Of a stretch of 64,000 bases of DNA, positions 16,489 through 25,341 are shown piece by piece; the first letter of the stretch is position 1; each line of letters opens with the position of its first letter. Both the position numbers and the translations under genes were made by a program. The notes under the pieces were generated by a model that did not search any database, was not told the origin of the DNA, and worked only from the letters and a program-made list of their open reading frames with translations. The stretch is from Methanoplanus limicola DSM 2279. GTDB lineage: Archaea; Halobacteriota; Methanomicrobia; Methanomicrobiales; Methanomicrobiaceae. The stretch covers positions 1,762,957-1,826,956 of the forward strand of contig NZ_CM001436.1 of NCBI RefSeq assembly GCF_000243255.1, written 5' to 3'.

Positions 16489-18489
16489 TTATAACACCTT
16501 TGTTCCGGCTTCTACATCCCGTAAGGATGTCAGAAGTGACGCATCATCTCCTGCCGCAAGTATCATACCATTTGACTCCACGCCAAAAAGTTTTGCCGGC
16601 TTAAGATTTGTCACTACGACCACACTTTTCCCTATCAGTTCTTCCGGTGTGTAAAACGGGGCAATTCCGGAAACTACCTGCCTCTTTTCATCCCCAAGAT
16701 CAACCTGTATCTTAAGAAGTTTCTTTGAACCTTCAATAGGTTCAGCTTCGTAAATTTTTGCTACCTTTAGTTCAACTTTTGCAAATTCGTCAATTGTTAT
16801 CATATTATCTTCCTTATTCTCTTTATTTTCCTTTCTTACTGCTTCTTCGATTCTGATATTCAGTGTCTTCTCATATTCCTCCACCTTCTCATCCTCTATT
16901 TTTTCAAAGAGAATGGAAGGTTTTGGAAGGATTTCACTCTCAAAACCTGTAACTGACTCTGAGAGATTCTGATCTTTAACAGAAGTTGTAAACCCTAACA
17001 TCTCCCATGCTTCCTGTGCTTTCTCCGGAATTAAAGAGTCAAAGAGTATCACAAGACCTTTTGCGATCTGAAGACAGTTTCTGACGACCTTCTCTGCTTT
17101 TTCTCTGTCGTCCTTTATCAGTTTCCAGGGGGCGTTATTCTGAATGTATATATTGCCATATGAAGCCAGAGACATTATTGAATCAACGGCAGATTTGAAT
17201 TCATACTCGCGTATTGCAGCCTCAGTTTCCGATATAGCTTCTTCAATTCTTCCTGTTATTTCTTCATCCGGGGTGTAATCCGGAACTCCGCCAAGTTTTT
17301 TTGAGGCGAAGTGCAGAGTTCTGTAGAGGAAATTGCCAAAGGTATCAACAAGCTCATTGTTTACACGCGCCTGATATTCCTTCCAGGAGAAGTTCAGTTC
17401 TTTTGTGTGACTTGTGTACGAAAGTATGTAATACCTAAGATAGTCAGGGGAGAGACCGAGATCAAGATAATCGTCATTCGTCCAGACGACATAACCGCGG
17501 CTTTTGGAAAATGTCTTATCGTCTATCTTCACCATTCCGCTTGCCACTACTGCGTCCGGCTTTGAGTAACCTGCACCTTCCAGAAGAGCCGGCCAGAACA
17601 CACAGTGATGATATATAATATCCTGACCGATGAAATGAATGACTGGTGAATCCCCTTTCCAGAACTGTTCCCAGTTGCCGCCGGTCTTCTCTGCCCACTC
17701 CTCTGTGAAGGCAATATAACCGATAGGTGCATCCACCCAGACATAAACCACAAGATCATCATGTTCGGGGAATTTTACACCCCATTTCAGGGTTCTGGTG
17801 ATGCACCAGTCATGCAGTCCCTCCCTGATCCATCCTGAAGCATAATTTCTGGCATTTGATGTCCCTTTAAGATCCGGAAGATAACCTTCAAACATTTCAT
17901 TGAAATCTGATAACCTGAAGAAGAAATGCTCCTGATCACGCAGTTCTGCATTCCCGCCACAGATTTTGCACACCGGATCTTTGATCTCACCAGGCTCAAG
18001 GTGCTTGCCGCAGCCCTGGTCACATTCATCACCTCTTGCTTTCTCTCCACAGAATGGGCATATTCCCTCCACATATCTGTCCGGCAGGAACATATCACAT
18101 TCCGGACAGTAGCTCTGGCTTATTATCTTTTTATAGATATGATCGTTTTGTATGAGCTTTTCAACGACTTCTTTTGTTCTTGCATGATTTGACGGATCGT
18201 CAGTCATGCCAAACCGGTCAAAACTGATGAGCATTTTCTTAAATGTCTCATCAAAATGCCTGTGATATCTCTCAGACATTTCACGCGGGGTTATCCCTTC
18301 TGCTTCGGCACTGATTACTATAGGAGTTCCGTGATTGTCTGAACCGCAGACAAAGACAACTTCATCTCCGCAGTGGCGCAGAAACCTGACATAAAAATCA
18401 GCAGGCACATATGTGCGCAAATGTCCTATGTGGCATGGTCCGTTTGTGTACGGAAGTCCGCATGTCACAAGAACCGGTGTATCACTCAT
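16489..18489 (-). CDS. metG: Methionyl-tRNA synthetase with C-terminal tRNA-binding domain
   Basis: Class I synthetase charging initiator and elongator tRNA-Met. The 666 residues show the HIGH motif as GPCHIGHLRTY, a zinc-binding insert with four Cys pairs or knuckles (CPECD, CPFCG, CDQGCG, CKICGG), the KMSKS motif degenerate as FSKSRG, the anticodon-binding helices, and a fused EMAP/Trbp111-like OB domain over the last 105 residues (from FAKVELKVAKIYEAEPI). The frame is open to 18567, but the ATG at 18489 gives the family N-terminus and sits about 28 bases from a TATA box on the minus strand, which suggests a leaderless mRNA. It is divergent from the gene at 18534. Confidence 0.96.
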   Translation of the reverse strand: MSDTPVLVTCGLPYTNGPCHIGHLRTYVPADFYVRFLRHCGDEVVFVCGSDNHGTPIVISAEAEGITPREMSERYHRHFDETFKKMLISFDRFGMTDDPSNHARTKEVVEKLIQNDHIYKKIISQSYCPECDMFLPDRYVEGICPFCGEKARGDECDQGCGKHLEPGEIKDPVCKICGGNAELRDQEHFFFRLSDFNEMFEGYLPDLKGTSNARNYASGWIREGLHDWCITRTLKWGVKFPEHDDLVVYVWVDAPIGYIAFTEEWAEKTGGNWEQFWKGDSPVIHFIGQDIIYHHCVFWPALLEGAGYSKPDAVVASGMVKIDDKTFSKSRGYVVWTNDDYLDLGLSPDYLRYYILSYTSHTKELNFSWKEYQARVNNELVDTFGNFLYRTLHFASKKLGGVPDYTPDEEITGRIEEAISETEAAIREYEFKSAVDSIMSLASYGNIYIQNNAPWKLIKDDREKAEKVVRNCLQIAKGLVILFDSLIPEKAQEAWEMLGFTTSVKDQNLSESVTGFESEILPKPSILFEKIEDEKVEEYEKTLNIRIEEAVRKENKENKEDNMITIDEFAKVELKVAKIYEAEPIEGSKKLLKIQVDLGDEKRQVVSGIAPFYTPEELIGKSVVVVTNLKPAKLFGVESNGMILAAGDDASLLTSLRDVEAGTKVL

Positions 18490-18513
18490 GCCTATTTTTT
18501 TAGCTTTTGATGC

Positions 18514-18521
18514 TATAAATA
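18514..18521 (-). promoter_or_regulatory. TATA box of metG
   Basis: Read on the minus strand the element is TATTTATA, centred about 28 bases before the metG ATG. It lies in the 44-bp gap between two divergent start codons, so any promoter for the opposite gene must overlap it; that gene's own TATA spacing is not satisfactory. Confidence 0.5.
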
Positions 18522-18533
18522 CATAAATATCAG

Positions 18534-19322
18534 ATGAAAAAAAAAGTAGCCCTGAAAACAGAATCACTTGGTGCAGACGATATTAAAAATCCGGATATTA
18601 AAGAGCTCTCATCGTGGATATCAGATCAGCGCAGGACATCCTGTGATCTGATTACATACAAAATTGAAGCTCTGCTTAAATCCCAGAATAATATTGACAG
18701 TCCCTGTACTGGTGGAATATTTTACAGAAAAAGAATTGAAGAGTCCATAGACGGTCTTAAATGCGGTTTTTTAAGGTCCGAACCTGCCCCGTTAAAGGAA
18801 GATCTTATTTATGATGCAAATAGGGCGTCAAAGATCAGGAAGAGAGCACATATGGCACTGCCGTCACCAATGTCCCTTGGAATTGAGGATGTTTACTACA
18901 AGGATCATGAGGAATTCCTGTCATCATTATGTGATATATATTCAAAAATAATGAGAGAACAGAGGGATGCAGGGATTTCAGGTCATGTCATAATAGCTGA
19001 CAGATTCAGCCGGTTTGAACTTGAAGAACTGTCAAAGTACAGAACCTCCTTCTTTTCACCCTCAGCTAATGCTTCTATATTGTCTTTGATACTGGAATAC
19101 CGGCAGAATATTGTAATTTATCCAAATAAAATACCGGTGCTTACAGAAATAATGAATGAATACGAGGTAAAATCCCTTACCGTTGTTGATGGTAAGAAAA
19201 ATGATTTTAAGGAATTAATGAATCATTTTGACCCGGAAAATATTATCTCCGGAGGTTTTGAAAAACCCGGTAATCCGGACTACTGGAAAAAAATATCGGA
19301 ATTTTCCGAATTTGAACTATAA
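18534..19322 (+). CDS. Hypothetical protein, unrecognised
   Basis: A 262-residue soluble protein with mixed helix and strand pattern and no recognised motif. The N-terminal half has conserved-looking charged helices (KELSSWISDQRRTSCDLITYKIEALL) and a middle segment (MALPSPMSLGIEDVYYKDHEEFL). The C-terminal third (HVIIADRFSRFELEELS, KSLTVVDGKKNDF) looks like an alpha/beta fold. Its start codon is 44 bases from that of divergent metG. It could be a lineage-specific archaeal family; I cannot name it. Codon use and length support a real gene. Confidence 0.75.
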   Translation: MKKKVALKTESLGADDIKNPDIKELSSWISDQRRTSCDLITYKIEALLKSQNNIDSPCTGGIFYRKRIEESIDGLKCGFLRSEPAPLKEDLIYDANRASKIRKRAHMALPSPMSLGIEDVYYKDHEEFLSSLCDIYSKIMREQRDAGISGHVIIADRFSRFELEELSKYRTSFFSPSANASILSLILEYRQNIVIYPNKIPVLTEIMNEYEVKSLTVVDGKKNDFKELMNHFDPENIISGGFEKPGNPDYWKKISEFSEFEL

Positions 19323-19350
19323 TTCATTACTACTCCGGGAAATTAATCCC

Positions 19351-20328
19351 TCAACTTTCAGCAGTTATATTTTCTGATTTCCGGGAGAGTATTTTGAAAT
19401 ATCTGCTCTTTTTTAATAGTTTAAATACCATTTTGTCTGTAAACTTAAAGTCAAAACTCCCACCGGCAGCAGGCGGATGCCCGCCTCCGTTAAACTCTTT
19501 TGCTATAAGATGGCTCACAGGTGGTTCTGATCTGATCGAAAATCTTCCGTTTTCAGAGACTATCACTTCTATATCTGTCCCCATCCTGTCACGGATTGCA
19601 TGCGCAGTCTCACTCGGATAGCCATAGAGAGGAGCAAAGGCAATTTTGTATTTTCCCTGATATATCTTCGTTTTTTTAATGCTCTTCTCAATAGCTTCAT
19701 TCTTTTCCTTTTCAATATGAGAATATATCTTCTCGATCTCTTCATCAATCATTATGCCTTCAGTAAGGCAGTCGCGGACATAATTCAGATTTTTCCTTTT
19801 GGTGCAGACCTCTCCGAGAATTTTTGACCTTGGATCATTATGGCGCCAGAGATCATAATCGCAGACGACCTTTGCAATCTCTGCCGATGATCTGTCTTCC
19901 GGCATCAGATCCTCAGCAACAATTCCTGTAGCACATACTGATGTGTCCACCTTAAGGTATTCAACAATACCCTCTGTTTCCTTAATCTCTTCGTCTGTCC
20001 ACCTGTGATGGTCGCGCCATTCGATCTTCCACCCGTTTGAAACAGCTTTTCTGACATATCTGTCTATCCCCTTCTGATATCCAAGATCTGAGATGCTGAG
20101 GATATCTCCCTTACCTTCGGTTTCCGAGACGTTCTTCAGATTATTTATGAAGCCTCCGACTGATGACCAGATGGTAAATATATCCCTCCCGTATTTTCTT
20201 CTGTGGATTGCATCACATCCGGCAGCATCCAGATCATTGTGGGTCAGGTGGACAATACCCGTTCTTCTCTGCCTTACTGCACTGATAAATTTCTCTTTTT
20301 TATCTCTTTTTTTCTTATTGTTACCCAT
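19351..20328 (-). CDS. DHH-family phosphoesterase
   Basis: A 325-residue phosphoesterase of the DHH/DHHA1 superfamily, related to RecJ, NrnA and cyclic-dinucleotide or oligonucleotide hydrolases. All metal-binding motifs are visible: H30-N-D32-L-D34, D81 in SISDLG, D106-H107-H108, and Asp in VVCDYDLW. The C-terminal DHHA1 domain carries GGGHPPAAGG. The N-terminus is strongly basic (KKKRDKKEK). The CAGGAG ribosome binding site upstream supports the ATG at 20328. The substrate cannot be read from the sequence; single-strand nucleic acid or short oligonucleotides are likely. Confidence 0.88.
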   Translation of the reverse strand: MGNNKKKRDKKEKFISAVRQRRTGIVHLTHNDLDAAGCDAIHRRKYGRDIFTIWSSVGGFINNLKNVSETEGKGDILSISDLGYQKGIDRYVRKAVSNGWKIEWRDHHRWTDEEIKETEGIVEYLKVDTSVCATGIVAEDLMPEDRSSAEIAKVVCDYDLWRHNDPRSKILGEVCTKRKNLNYVRDCLTEGIMIDEEIEKIYSHIEKEKNEAIEKSIKKTKIYQGKYKIAFAPLYGYPSETAHAIRDRMGTDIEVIVSENGRFSIRSEPPVSHLIAKEFNGGGHPPAAGGSFDFKFTDKMVFKLLKKSRYFKILSRKSENITAES

Positions 20329-20344
20329 CTGATACTCCTGATTA

Positions 20345-20530
20345 TTATTCTACCATATACCTGATAAAATCAGGGTTTTCCTGCAATATTCCTTTTTTGA
20401 TCCCGGAAAAGATCATATCCGGAAGCTGGGTCTCCACAGCATATATTGCTCTCAGGCTTTGAAATGCGGAAATTGGGGCATGCGTGCTCAGCTGTTTACT
20501 GCGGCTCAGCCTGGAAAACCAATGCAGCAT
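20345..20530 (-). CDS. Possible small protein upstream of the DHH phosphoesterase gene
   Basis: A 61-residue frame ending 16 bases before the phosphoesterase start, in the same direction. The frame stays open about 14 codons upstream of the ATG without another good start. Composition is protein-like (AFQSLRAIYAVETQLPDMIF, GILQENPDFIRYMVE), but there is no clear ribosome binding site and no recognisable family. It may be a real short gene, a degraded remnant, or chance. Confidence 0.35.
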   Translation of the reverse strand: MLHWFSRLSRSKQLSTHAPISAFQSLRAIYAVETQLPDMIFSGIKKGILQENPDFIRYMVE

Positions 20531-20668
20531 TCCGCGTTCAGGCCGGATTTGGACATTTTTCTGATGAAATAATTATCGAACAGAGATATCATATTTGATA
20601 ATTCCGGTTTAAAATCAAATCATTTATTAGTTGAGACATCCCATTCTATTTGCTCACATGAGTTCGAA

Positions 20669-20742
20669 GCCTCAATAGCTCAGCCTGGGAGAGCGCCAGA
20701 CTGAAGATCTGGTTGTCCCCGGTTCAAATCCGGGTTGAGGCA
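20669..20742 (+). tRNA. tRNA-Phe (anticodon GAA)
   Basis: A 74-base cloverleaf. The acceptor GCCTCAA pairs with TTGAGGC; the anticodon stem CCAGA/TCTGG holds CTGAAGA with anticodon GAA; the T arm is CCCGG/CCGGG around TTCAAAT. The discriminator base is A. CCA is not encoded. Confidence 0.96.
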
Positions 20743-20746
20743 TCCT

Positions 20747-20773
20747 GACAACATGGTTTAATGCCCTGTTGTC
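20747..20773 (+). terminator. Hairpin after tRNA-Phe
   Basis: GACAACA (20747-20753) pairs perfectly with TGTTGTC (20767-20773); five T follow a few bases later. It begins 5 bases after the tRNA, so it is probably the tRNA terminator or a processing signal. Confidence 0.45.
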
Positions 20774-20908
20774 CGACACATTTTTCGTAAATATTTCTCT
20801 GCGTCATCCTGATCCCCGGATCATTCAGCATTTGCTTATTCACAAGATAATCATCACCAGAATTCCGGAAGACAAAATTATTCATTAAATAAATCAAAAA
20901 CTGCTCTG

Positions 20909-22072
20909 ATGAAAAACCCTTTTCATGTCATGCTGATCCCGACACTGGGATGTCCCGCAAACTGTGAGTACTGCTGGAGTTCTGATACTAATTCTCCTGT
21001 TATGCCAATTGAGACAGTTAAGGAGATTGTTGAATGGCTCAAAGACTTCAGGAAAGACGACCGGGTAACATTTACATTTCATGGGGGTGAGCCTCTGCTT
21101 GCCGGAGAGGAATTTTACAGAAAAGCCCTGCCTCTGCTTTCAGAAGGTCTGAACCATCTTAATCCAGAATTTGCCATACAGACCAATCTCTGGCTTATGA
21201 CTCCTGAAATGGCAAAAATTCTTGCTGAATACAGAGTTCCTGTTGGTTCAAGTATAGACGGTCCGGAGGAGATCAATGACCTTCAGAGAGGGAAAGGCTA
21301 TTACAGGAAAACGCTTGAAGGTTATAAGACTGCAATTGAAAACGGCCTTAGTGTCAGATTTATCTGCACCTTCACAAACCAGTCTGCAAAAAGAAAGGAA
21401 GATATCTTTGAATTCTTCTATGAAAACGGCCTTGTAATGAAGCTGCATCCGGCACTTCCCTCTTTAAGGGGCAGTGATCCGGATAAATGGGCGCTGCCTC
21501 CTGAGGAGTATGGTGAACTTCTGGTCTATCTTCTGGATATGTCGCTTGAGCATCTGGATGATATGGAAATTATGAATATCAGTGATCTCTGCCGTAGCGT
21601 TTTTACAAGAAGAGGAAATGTATGCACTTTTGCTGACTGCATGGGGACAACATTTGCAATAGGACCTGACGGTGCAGTTTATCCATGTTATCGCTTTGTA
21701 GGGATGCCCGAGTATGCCATGGGCAATGTTCATGACCGCCCGACAATGAAAGAACTCTCAGAATCCGCAGCCTGGAAACTTATGCACGATTTTAAGGATT
21801 ATGTAGATTCTGCATGCAGTGAATGCAGGCATATCAGGTACTGCCGCGGTGGATGTCCGTATAATGCAATAGTTCCCTGTGGCGGAAAGGTTGCAGGAGT
21901 TGACCCGCATTGTCCGGCATATAAGAGAATATATGATGAAATTACTGACCGGATGGATAATGAGATGTTCAGTTCACCGCCTCCGGGAATGTCACATTTC
22001 GGCGGGATGAACGGAGATAAAGAAATTCCCGGAGTGATGTCGCTGATCAGAAAAATTGTTATGAACCAATAG
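20909..22072 (+). CDS. Radical SAM/SPASM enzyme, putative peptide-modifying type
   Basis: A 387-residue radical SAM enzyme. The SAM-cluster motif is C15-x3-C19-x2-C22 in TLGCPANCEYCW. FHGGEPLL (the GGEP motif) and SSIDGP are typical of the anaerobic sulfatase maturase and quinohemoprotein-modifying branch. The C-terminal SPASM region holds many Cys (VCTFADC, VYPCYRF, CSECRHIRYCRGGCPYN, then later Cys) able to bind two auxiliary Fe-S clusters. I associate this architecture in methanogens with a putative peptide-modifying family (Mhun_1560-like), from memory. No Cys-rich precursor peptide is seen next to it. It is followed by a convergent small membrane protein gene. Confidence 0.87.
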   Translation: MKNPFHVMLIPTLGCPANCEYCWSSDTNSPVMPIETVKEIVEWLKDFRKDDRVTFTFHGGEPLLAGEEFYRKALPLLSEGLNHLNPEFAIQTNLWLMTPEMAKILAEYRVPVGSSIDGPEEINDLQRGKGYYRKTLEGYKTAIENGLSVRFICTFTNQSAKRKEDIFEFFYENGLVMKLHPALPSLRGSDPDKWALPPEEYGELLVYLLDMSLEHLDDMEIMNISDLCRSVFTRRGNVCTFADCMGTTFAIGPDGAVYPCYRFVGMPEYAMGNVHDRPTMKELSESAAWKLMHDFKDYVDSACSECRHIRYCRGGCPYNAIVPCGGKVAGVDPHCPAYKRIYDEITDRMDNEMFSSPPPGMSHFGGMNGDKEIPGVMSLIRKIVMNQ

Positions 22073-22159
22073 GAGTTTCAGCCGGAATTTTTGCTGAACA
22101 TCTCTCCCACTGAAAAGGCCCCGGCAACTCAATAATTCAAAAATAAGAAAACTCTCTTT

Positions 22160-22381
22160 TCATTCCAGTCTTATGAACCCATATGATATGATTAAAATTC
22201 CGGTGACCAAAAGAAAAATCGAAAATATTACACATGCCGGATTACAGTCAACTGTGAACATGCCCCCTTCTGCACCACCAAAAGAACCAATGAATCCTGC
22301 AACAGGAAAGGCAATTACAAATCCTGCAAATATAAGTGCATACCTCTTAAATGAGCCAAACAAATACCTGACAAATTCCAT
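22160..22381 (-). CDS. Small membrane protein with two predicted helices
   Basis: A 73-residue protein with hydrophobic helices at about residues 13-33 and 49-70, joined by a loop containing DCNPAC. Charge distribution (KR near residue 12, R at the C-terminus) places the loop outside the cytoplasm. No family is recognised. It is convergent with the radical SAM gene (87 bases between stops) and lies downstream of nothing obvious. A weak GGG-type ribosome binding site precedes the ATG. The coding call rests on the clean hydrophobic pattern. Confidence 0.6.
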   Translation of the reverse strand: MEFVRYLFGSFKRYALIFAGFVIAFPVAGFIGSFGGAEGGMFTVDCNPACVIFSIFLLVTGILIISYGFIRLE

Positions 22382-22568
22382 TATAACAACCCGTCATTCT
22401 CCACGCCCGGAAATTAAAAGGCCGAAACACAGAGCATTCTGTAAATGTATTGAGTGAATCTGCTTATAGATAAAATTATCTGAGGTTTTATTGGGTGTGA
22501 CAATTATAGAATAAAATAATTATTCCGCAGATACAGCACAGGAGTAAAATGGGGACCATTATCTGTGA

Positions 22569-24413
22569 TTATGAACTATTTACAGGATTTACAGGGGTTT
22601 TCACAGTAAATGTACTGCCTCTGCCCTTCTCTGAAGATACAAGAATTTCTCCTCCATGAAGTTCAATATATTTTTTTGCAATTGAGAGATCAAGTCCAAT
22701 TCTTCCATATTCACGGCTTAATAAGCTAAGATTGTCGATATAAAACGGTTCAAATATAAGTGCCAGTGACTCAGGAGGAATCCCATTCCCATTGTCAGTA
22801 ATTTCAATGAAATTGTATAATTCGTCTTTTCTGAAACTGATCTCAACGACTCTGGGGTCAGAATTATACTTCACTGCATTTGAAATAATACCGTTTAATA
22901 CCTGGTAGAGTCTGTCCCGGTCCGCATATATCACTGTATTCCCGTCAATTCTGTTTAGAATATCTGCACTGTCAGAATAATGACCGATTTTAATGATTTT
23001 TTCAGCCAGTTCATGCAGTTTTATTTCAGAGATCAAAAGATTAACCGGGTAACTTTCGCATATGCCCAGCTCAAGCATTCTCTCAACAATTGCACATTCC
23101 CTCTCAACACTGCTGAGACACCTTCTGAGCATACCTGCGCTGTAATCATTCAGTCCCGAATCTTTAGGATCGTCTAAAAGGAGATTCAGATATCCTACAA
23201 TAGGCTGAAGAGGTGTACGCAATTCATGAGCAGCATTATTCACAAAAAAATTCCATCTGTTCATCTCATAATTGATTCCGATATTTTTGTCTTCCTCAAA
23301 TGTCTCAGAGTGGTTATCAAAGATAAATTCAACTGATCCGATAATACCAATAGTATTACCTGCTGAATCATTCAGAGGCCCTGATATGACAGAACAGGAT
23401 TTTTTTAAACCGTCTGATGTGAGTATATAAGATTTAAAGGATTTTGTACTTCCCGAACTCAAGATGGAATCGGTATATTTTTTGCAGTCTTCATCTGTAC
23501 AGTTACCAAGTAACTGTGACAGATATCTGCCGCATAATAGCTCTTCCCGGATGTTATTCTCCTTTGCTTTTGACCAGTGAATCTTAAATATTTTTCCGGT
23601 TTTATCAAGCATGAAGAAAATATTGTCGGATGAATCAACAAAACGCCTGAAGAGTTCTTTCTCTTCAATTGCATCTTTTTTCTCTCTCTCACTTTCTGTG
23701 ATATCAATAAAGGTACACTCAATATTGTCTTCTTTGTTATTCTCAACAGATGTTACAAGAAAGATTTTTTCATCATCATCAGAACATTTTACTATAATTT
23801 TCTCATTTATTATTCCGGATTTATCTATAATTTTATCTGTTTTTGAACTTTCAAGTCCCAGATTATAGAGAAATACTGTAAGATTTTTCCCAATAATCTT
23901 ATTATGGCTCTGCCCGGAAATTTTACATATTTTTGGGTTGGCATCAATTATTTTCAGATTTTTTGCATCAACAATAAGTATCCCGTTCTTTGAATTATAA
24001 AAATAACCAAAATATCTAAAATTAAAAATGCCGGAACTCTTAGCAATATATGCAGATGCAAGACCAACCCAGAGGAATAACGCAGCGTTTATTCCGGCAA
24101 TAAAAGGATCGATTCTCAGACCCTGATAATAAAAATATGTTACAGCAAGCAAAAATCCTGCAATTATCAGGACTGATGCCAGGATGCCGCGTTTTGGATA
24201 CCAGACCGTTATGAGAATTATTGGTATATAGTATAACTGCGGGATTAGAAATATTACGGCTTCATAGGTGCCGGAAAAACTGAACTGAAAATATATAGTT
24301 GTTATCAGAACAGAGAATATAATCAGGCAGCCTATAACCGAGAGTTTTACAACGTCCTTATGTTCAATTGAACCAAATAATCCGGACTTAGATACAACCT
24401 CTGTAAAACTCAT
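22569..24413 (-). CDS. Membrane-bound PAS sensor histidine kinase
   Basis: A 614-residue two-component sensor. The N-terminal 130 residues contain about four or five membrane segments forming a sensor domain. Two PAS-like domains follow at about residues 135-250 and 255-380 (ILIVDAKNLKIIDANPKICK; IFFMLDKTGKIFKIHW). The HisKA dimerisation domain has the phospho-acceptor His396 in AAHELRTPLQP. The catalytic domain has an N box (NGIISNAVKYN), a G1 box (DNGNGIP) and a degenerate G2 (GRIGLDLS). No response regulator is encoded nearby, so its partner is elsewhere. The signal is unknown. Confidence 0.93.
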   Translation of the reverse strand: MSFTEVVSKSGLFGSIEHKDVVKLSVIGCLIIFSVLITTIYFQFSFSGTYEAVIFLIPQLYYIPIILITVWYPKRGILASVLIIAGFLLAVTYFYYQGLRIDPFIAGINAALFLWVGLASAYIAKSSGIFNFRYFGYFYNSKNGILIVDAKNLKIIDANPKICKISGQSHNKIIGKNLTVFLYNLGLESSKTDKIIDKSGIINEKIIVKCSDDDEKIFLVTSVENNKEDNIECTFIDITESEREKKDAIEEKELFRRFVDSSDNIFFMLDKTGKIFKIHWSKAKENNIREELLCGRYLSQLLGNCTDEDCKKYTDSILSSGSTKSFKSYILTSDGLKKSCSVISGPLNDSAGNTIGIIGSVEFIFDNHSETFEEDKNIGINYEMNRWNFFVNNAAHELRTPLQPIVGYLNLLLDDPKDSGLNDYSAGMLRRCLSSVERECAIVERMLELGICESYPVNLLISEIKLHELAEKIIKIGHYSDSADILNRIDGNTVIYADRDRLYQVLNGIISNAVKYNSDPRVVEISFRKDELYNFIEITDNGNGIPPESLALIFEPFYIDNLSLLSREYGRIGLDLSIAKKYIELHGGEILVSSEKGRGSTFTVKTPVNPVNSS

Positions 24414-24550
24414 TTATATTATATCTTAAATTATTTCTTTTAAAGTTACTGTATGTATTCACAATTGCACACCAACAATGTAGATCAAACTTATGGCTCC
24501 GGATGAAACCAATTTTATTATGACCTCCTAAAAACAAACAGAGATTTGAA

Positions 24551-25225
24551 ATGAAACCTTTTGTTTTTGTTAACCTTGCAATGAGTGCAGACGGAAAACT
24601 CTCCACAACAGAAAGACGTCAGGTAAAAATTTCCGGAAGAAGCGATTTTCTTCGTGTTGATGAAATTAAAGCCGGAAGTGACGCAATCATGGTTGGAATC
24701 GGAACTGTCATTGCAGATGATCCATCACTAACAGTCAAATCCGAAAGGCTGAAAAAAGAGAGGACAGACCGGGGATGTGATGAAAACCCGGTCAGAATTA
24801 TAATTGACAGTGAAGGCAGAACTCCGGAAAATGCTGAAATTCTTCATAAAGGGCCTGGCAGAAGGATAATCGCAGTCTCTGAAAAGGCATCAGATAAAAA
24901 TCTTGAGAGATTAAGCCCTTATGCAGATATAATTGTAGCCGGGAAAGATAAAGTTGACCTTGGAGGAGTTATGGAAGCTCTCTCAGATATTGGTATAAAA
25001 AAAGTAATGGTAGAAGGCGGAGGAACTCTTATCTGGTCGTTGTTTGAAGAAAATCTGATTGATGAGTTTTACACCTGCATAGGCAGCATCATAATCGGCG
25101 GGCAGAGTGCACCCACAGCTGCGGACGGTACAGGTTTTATCAAAGAAGAAAATTTTACCAAACTTGAATTAATTGATATGGAGAAGGCTGATGATGGTGT
25201 CCTTCTCAGGTGGAGAGTAAAATGA
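24551..25225 (+). CDS. 2,5-diamino-6-ribosylamino-pyrimidinone 5'-phosphate reductase (ArfC)
   Basis: NADPH-dependent reductase of archaeal and fungal riboflavin and F420 precursor synthesis. It reduces the ribosylamino side chain to ribitylamino before deamination. The 224 residues show the RibD C-terminal fold: NLAMSADGKLST, GSDAIMVGIGTVIADDPSLTV, PVRIIIDSEGR and VMVEGGGTLIWSL. It lacks the RibD deaminase domain, as expected for archaea. It diverges from the histidine kinase gene. A TATTAT element about 35 bases upstream suggests a very short leader. Confidence 0.93.
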   Translation: MKPFVFVNLAMSADGKLSTTERRQVKISGRSDFLRVDEIKAGSDAIMVGIGTVIADDPSLTVKSERLKKERTDRGCDENPVRIIIDSEGRTPENAEILHKGPGRRIIAVSEKASDKNLERLSPYADIIVAGKDKVDLGGVMEALSDIGIKKVMVEGGGTLIWSLFEENLIDEFYTCIGSIIIGGQSAPTAADGTGFIKEENFTKLELIDMEKADDGVLLRWRVK

Positions 25226-25341
25226 TAATATTTCCGGAATAACTCTTATAATTCCCATTTAATCCGGAAATTTACTGATCTGTAAATTATTTAAGTCTGA
25301 ATTTATCCGGTTAGACCTGCCCCGTATAATCGGGCGGTATT

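Noticed and set aside
20724-20885. Minus-strand 53-codon frame with a CC pair next to the radical SAM gene, considered as a precursor peptide
   Set aside because: It runs into the antisense of tRNA-Phe and through the tRNA terminator hairpin, lacks a ribosome binding site and has few cysteines.
22173-22457. Plus-strand 94-codon frame between the radical SAM and kinase genes
   Set aside because: It is the complement of the small membrane protein gene; that strand has the clean hydrophobic pattern of a real protein, while this frame is Pro- and Lys-rich.
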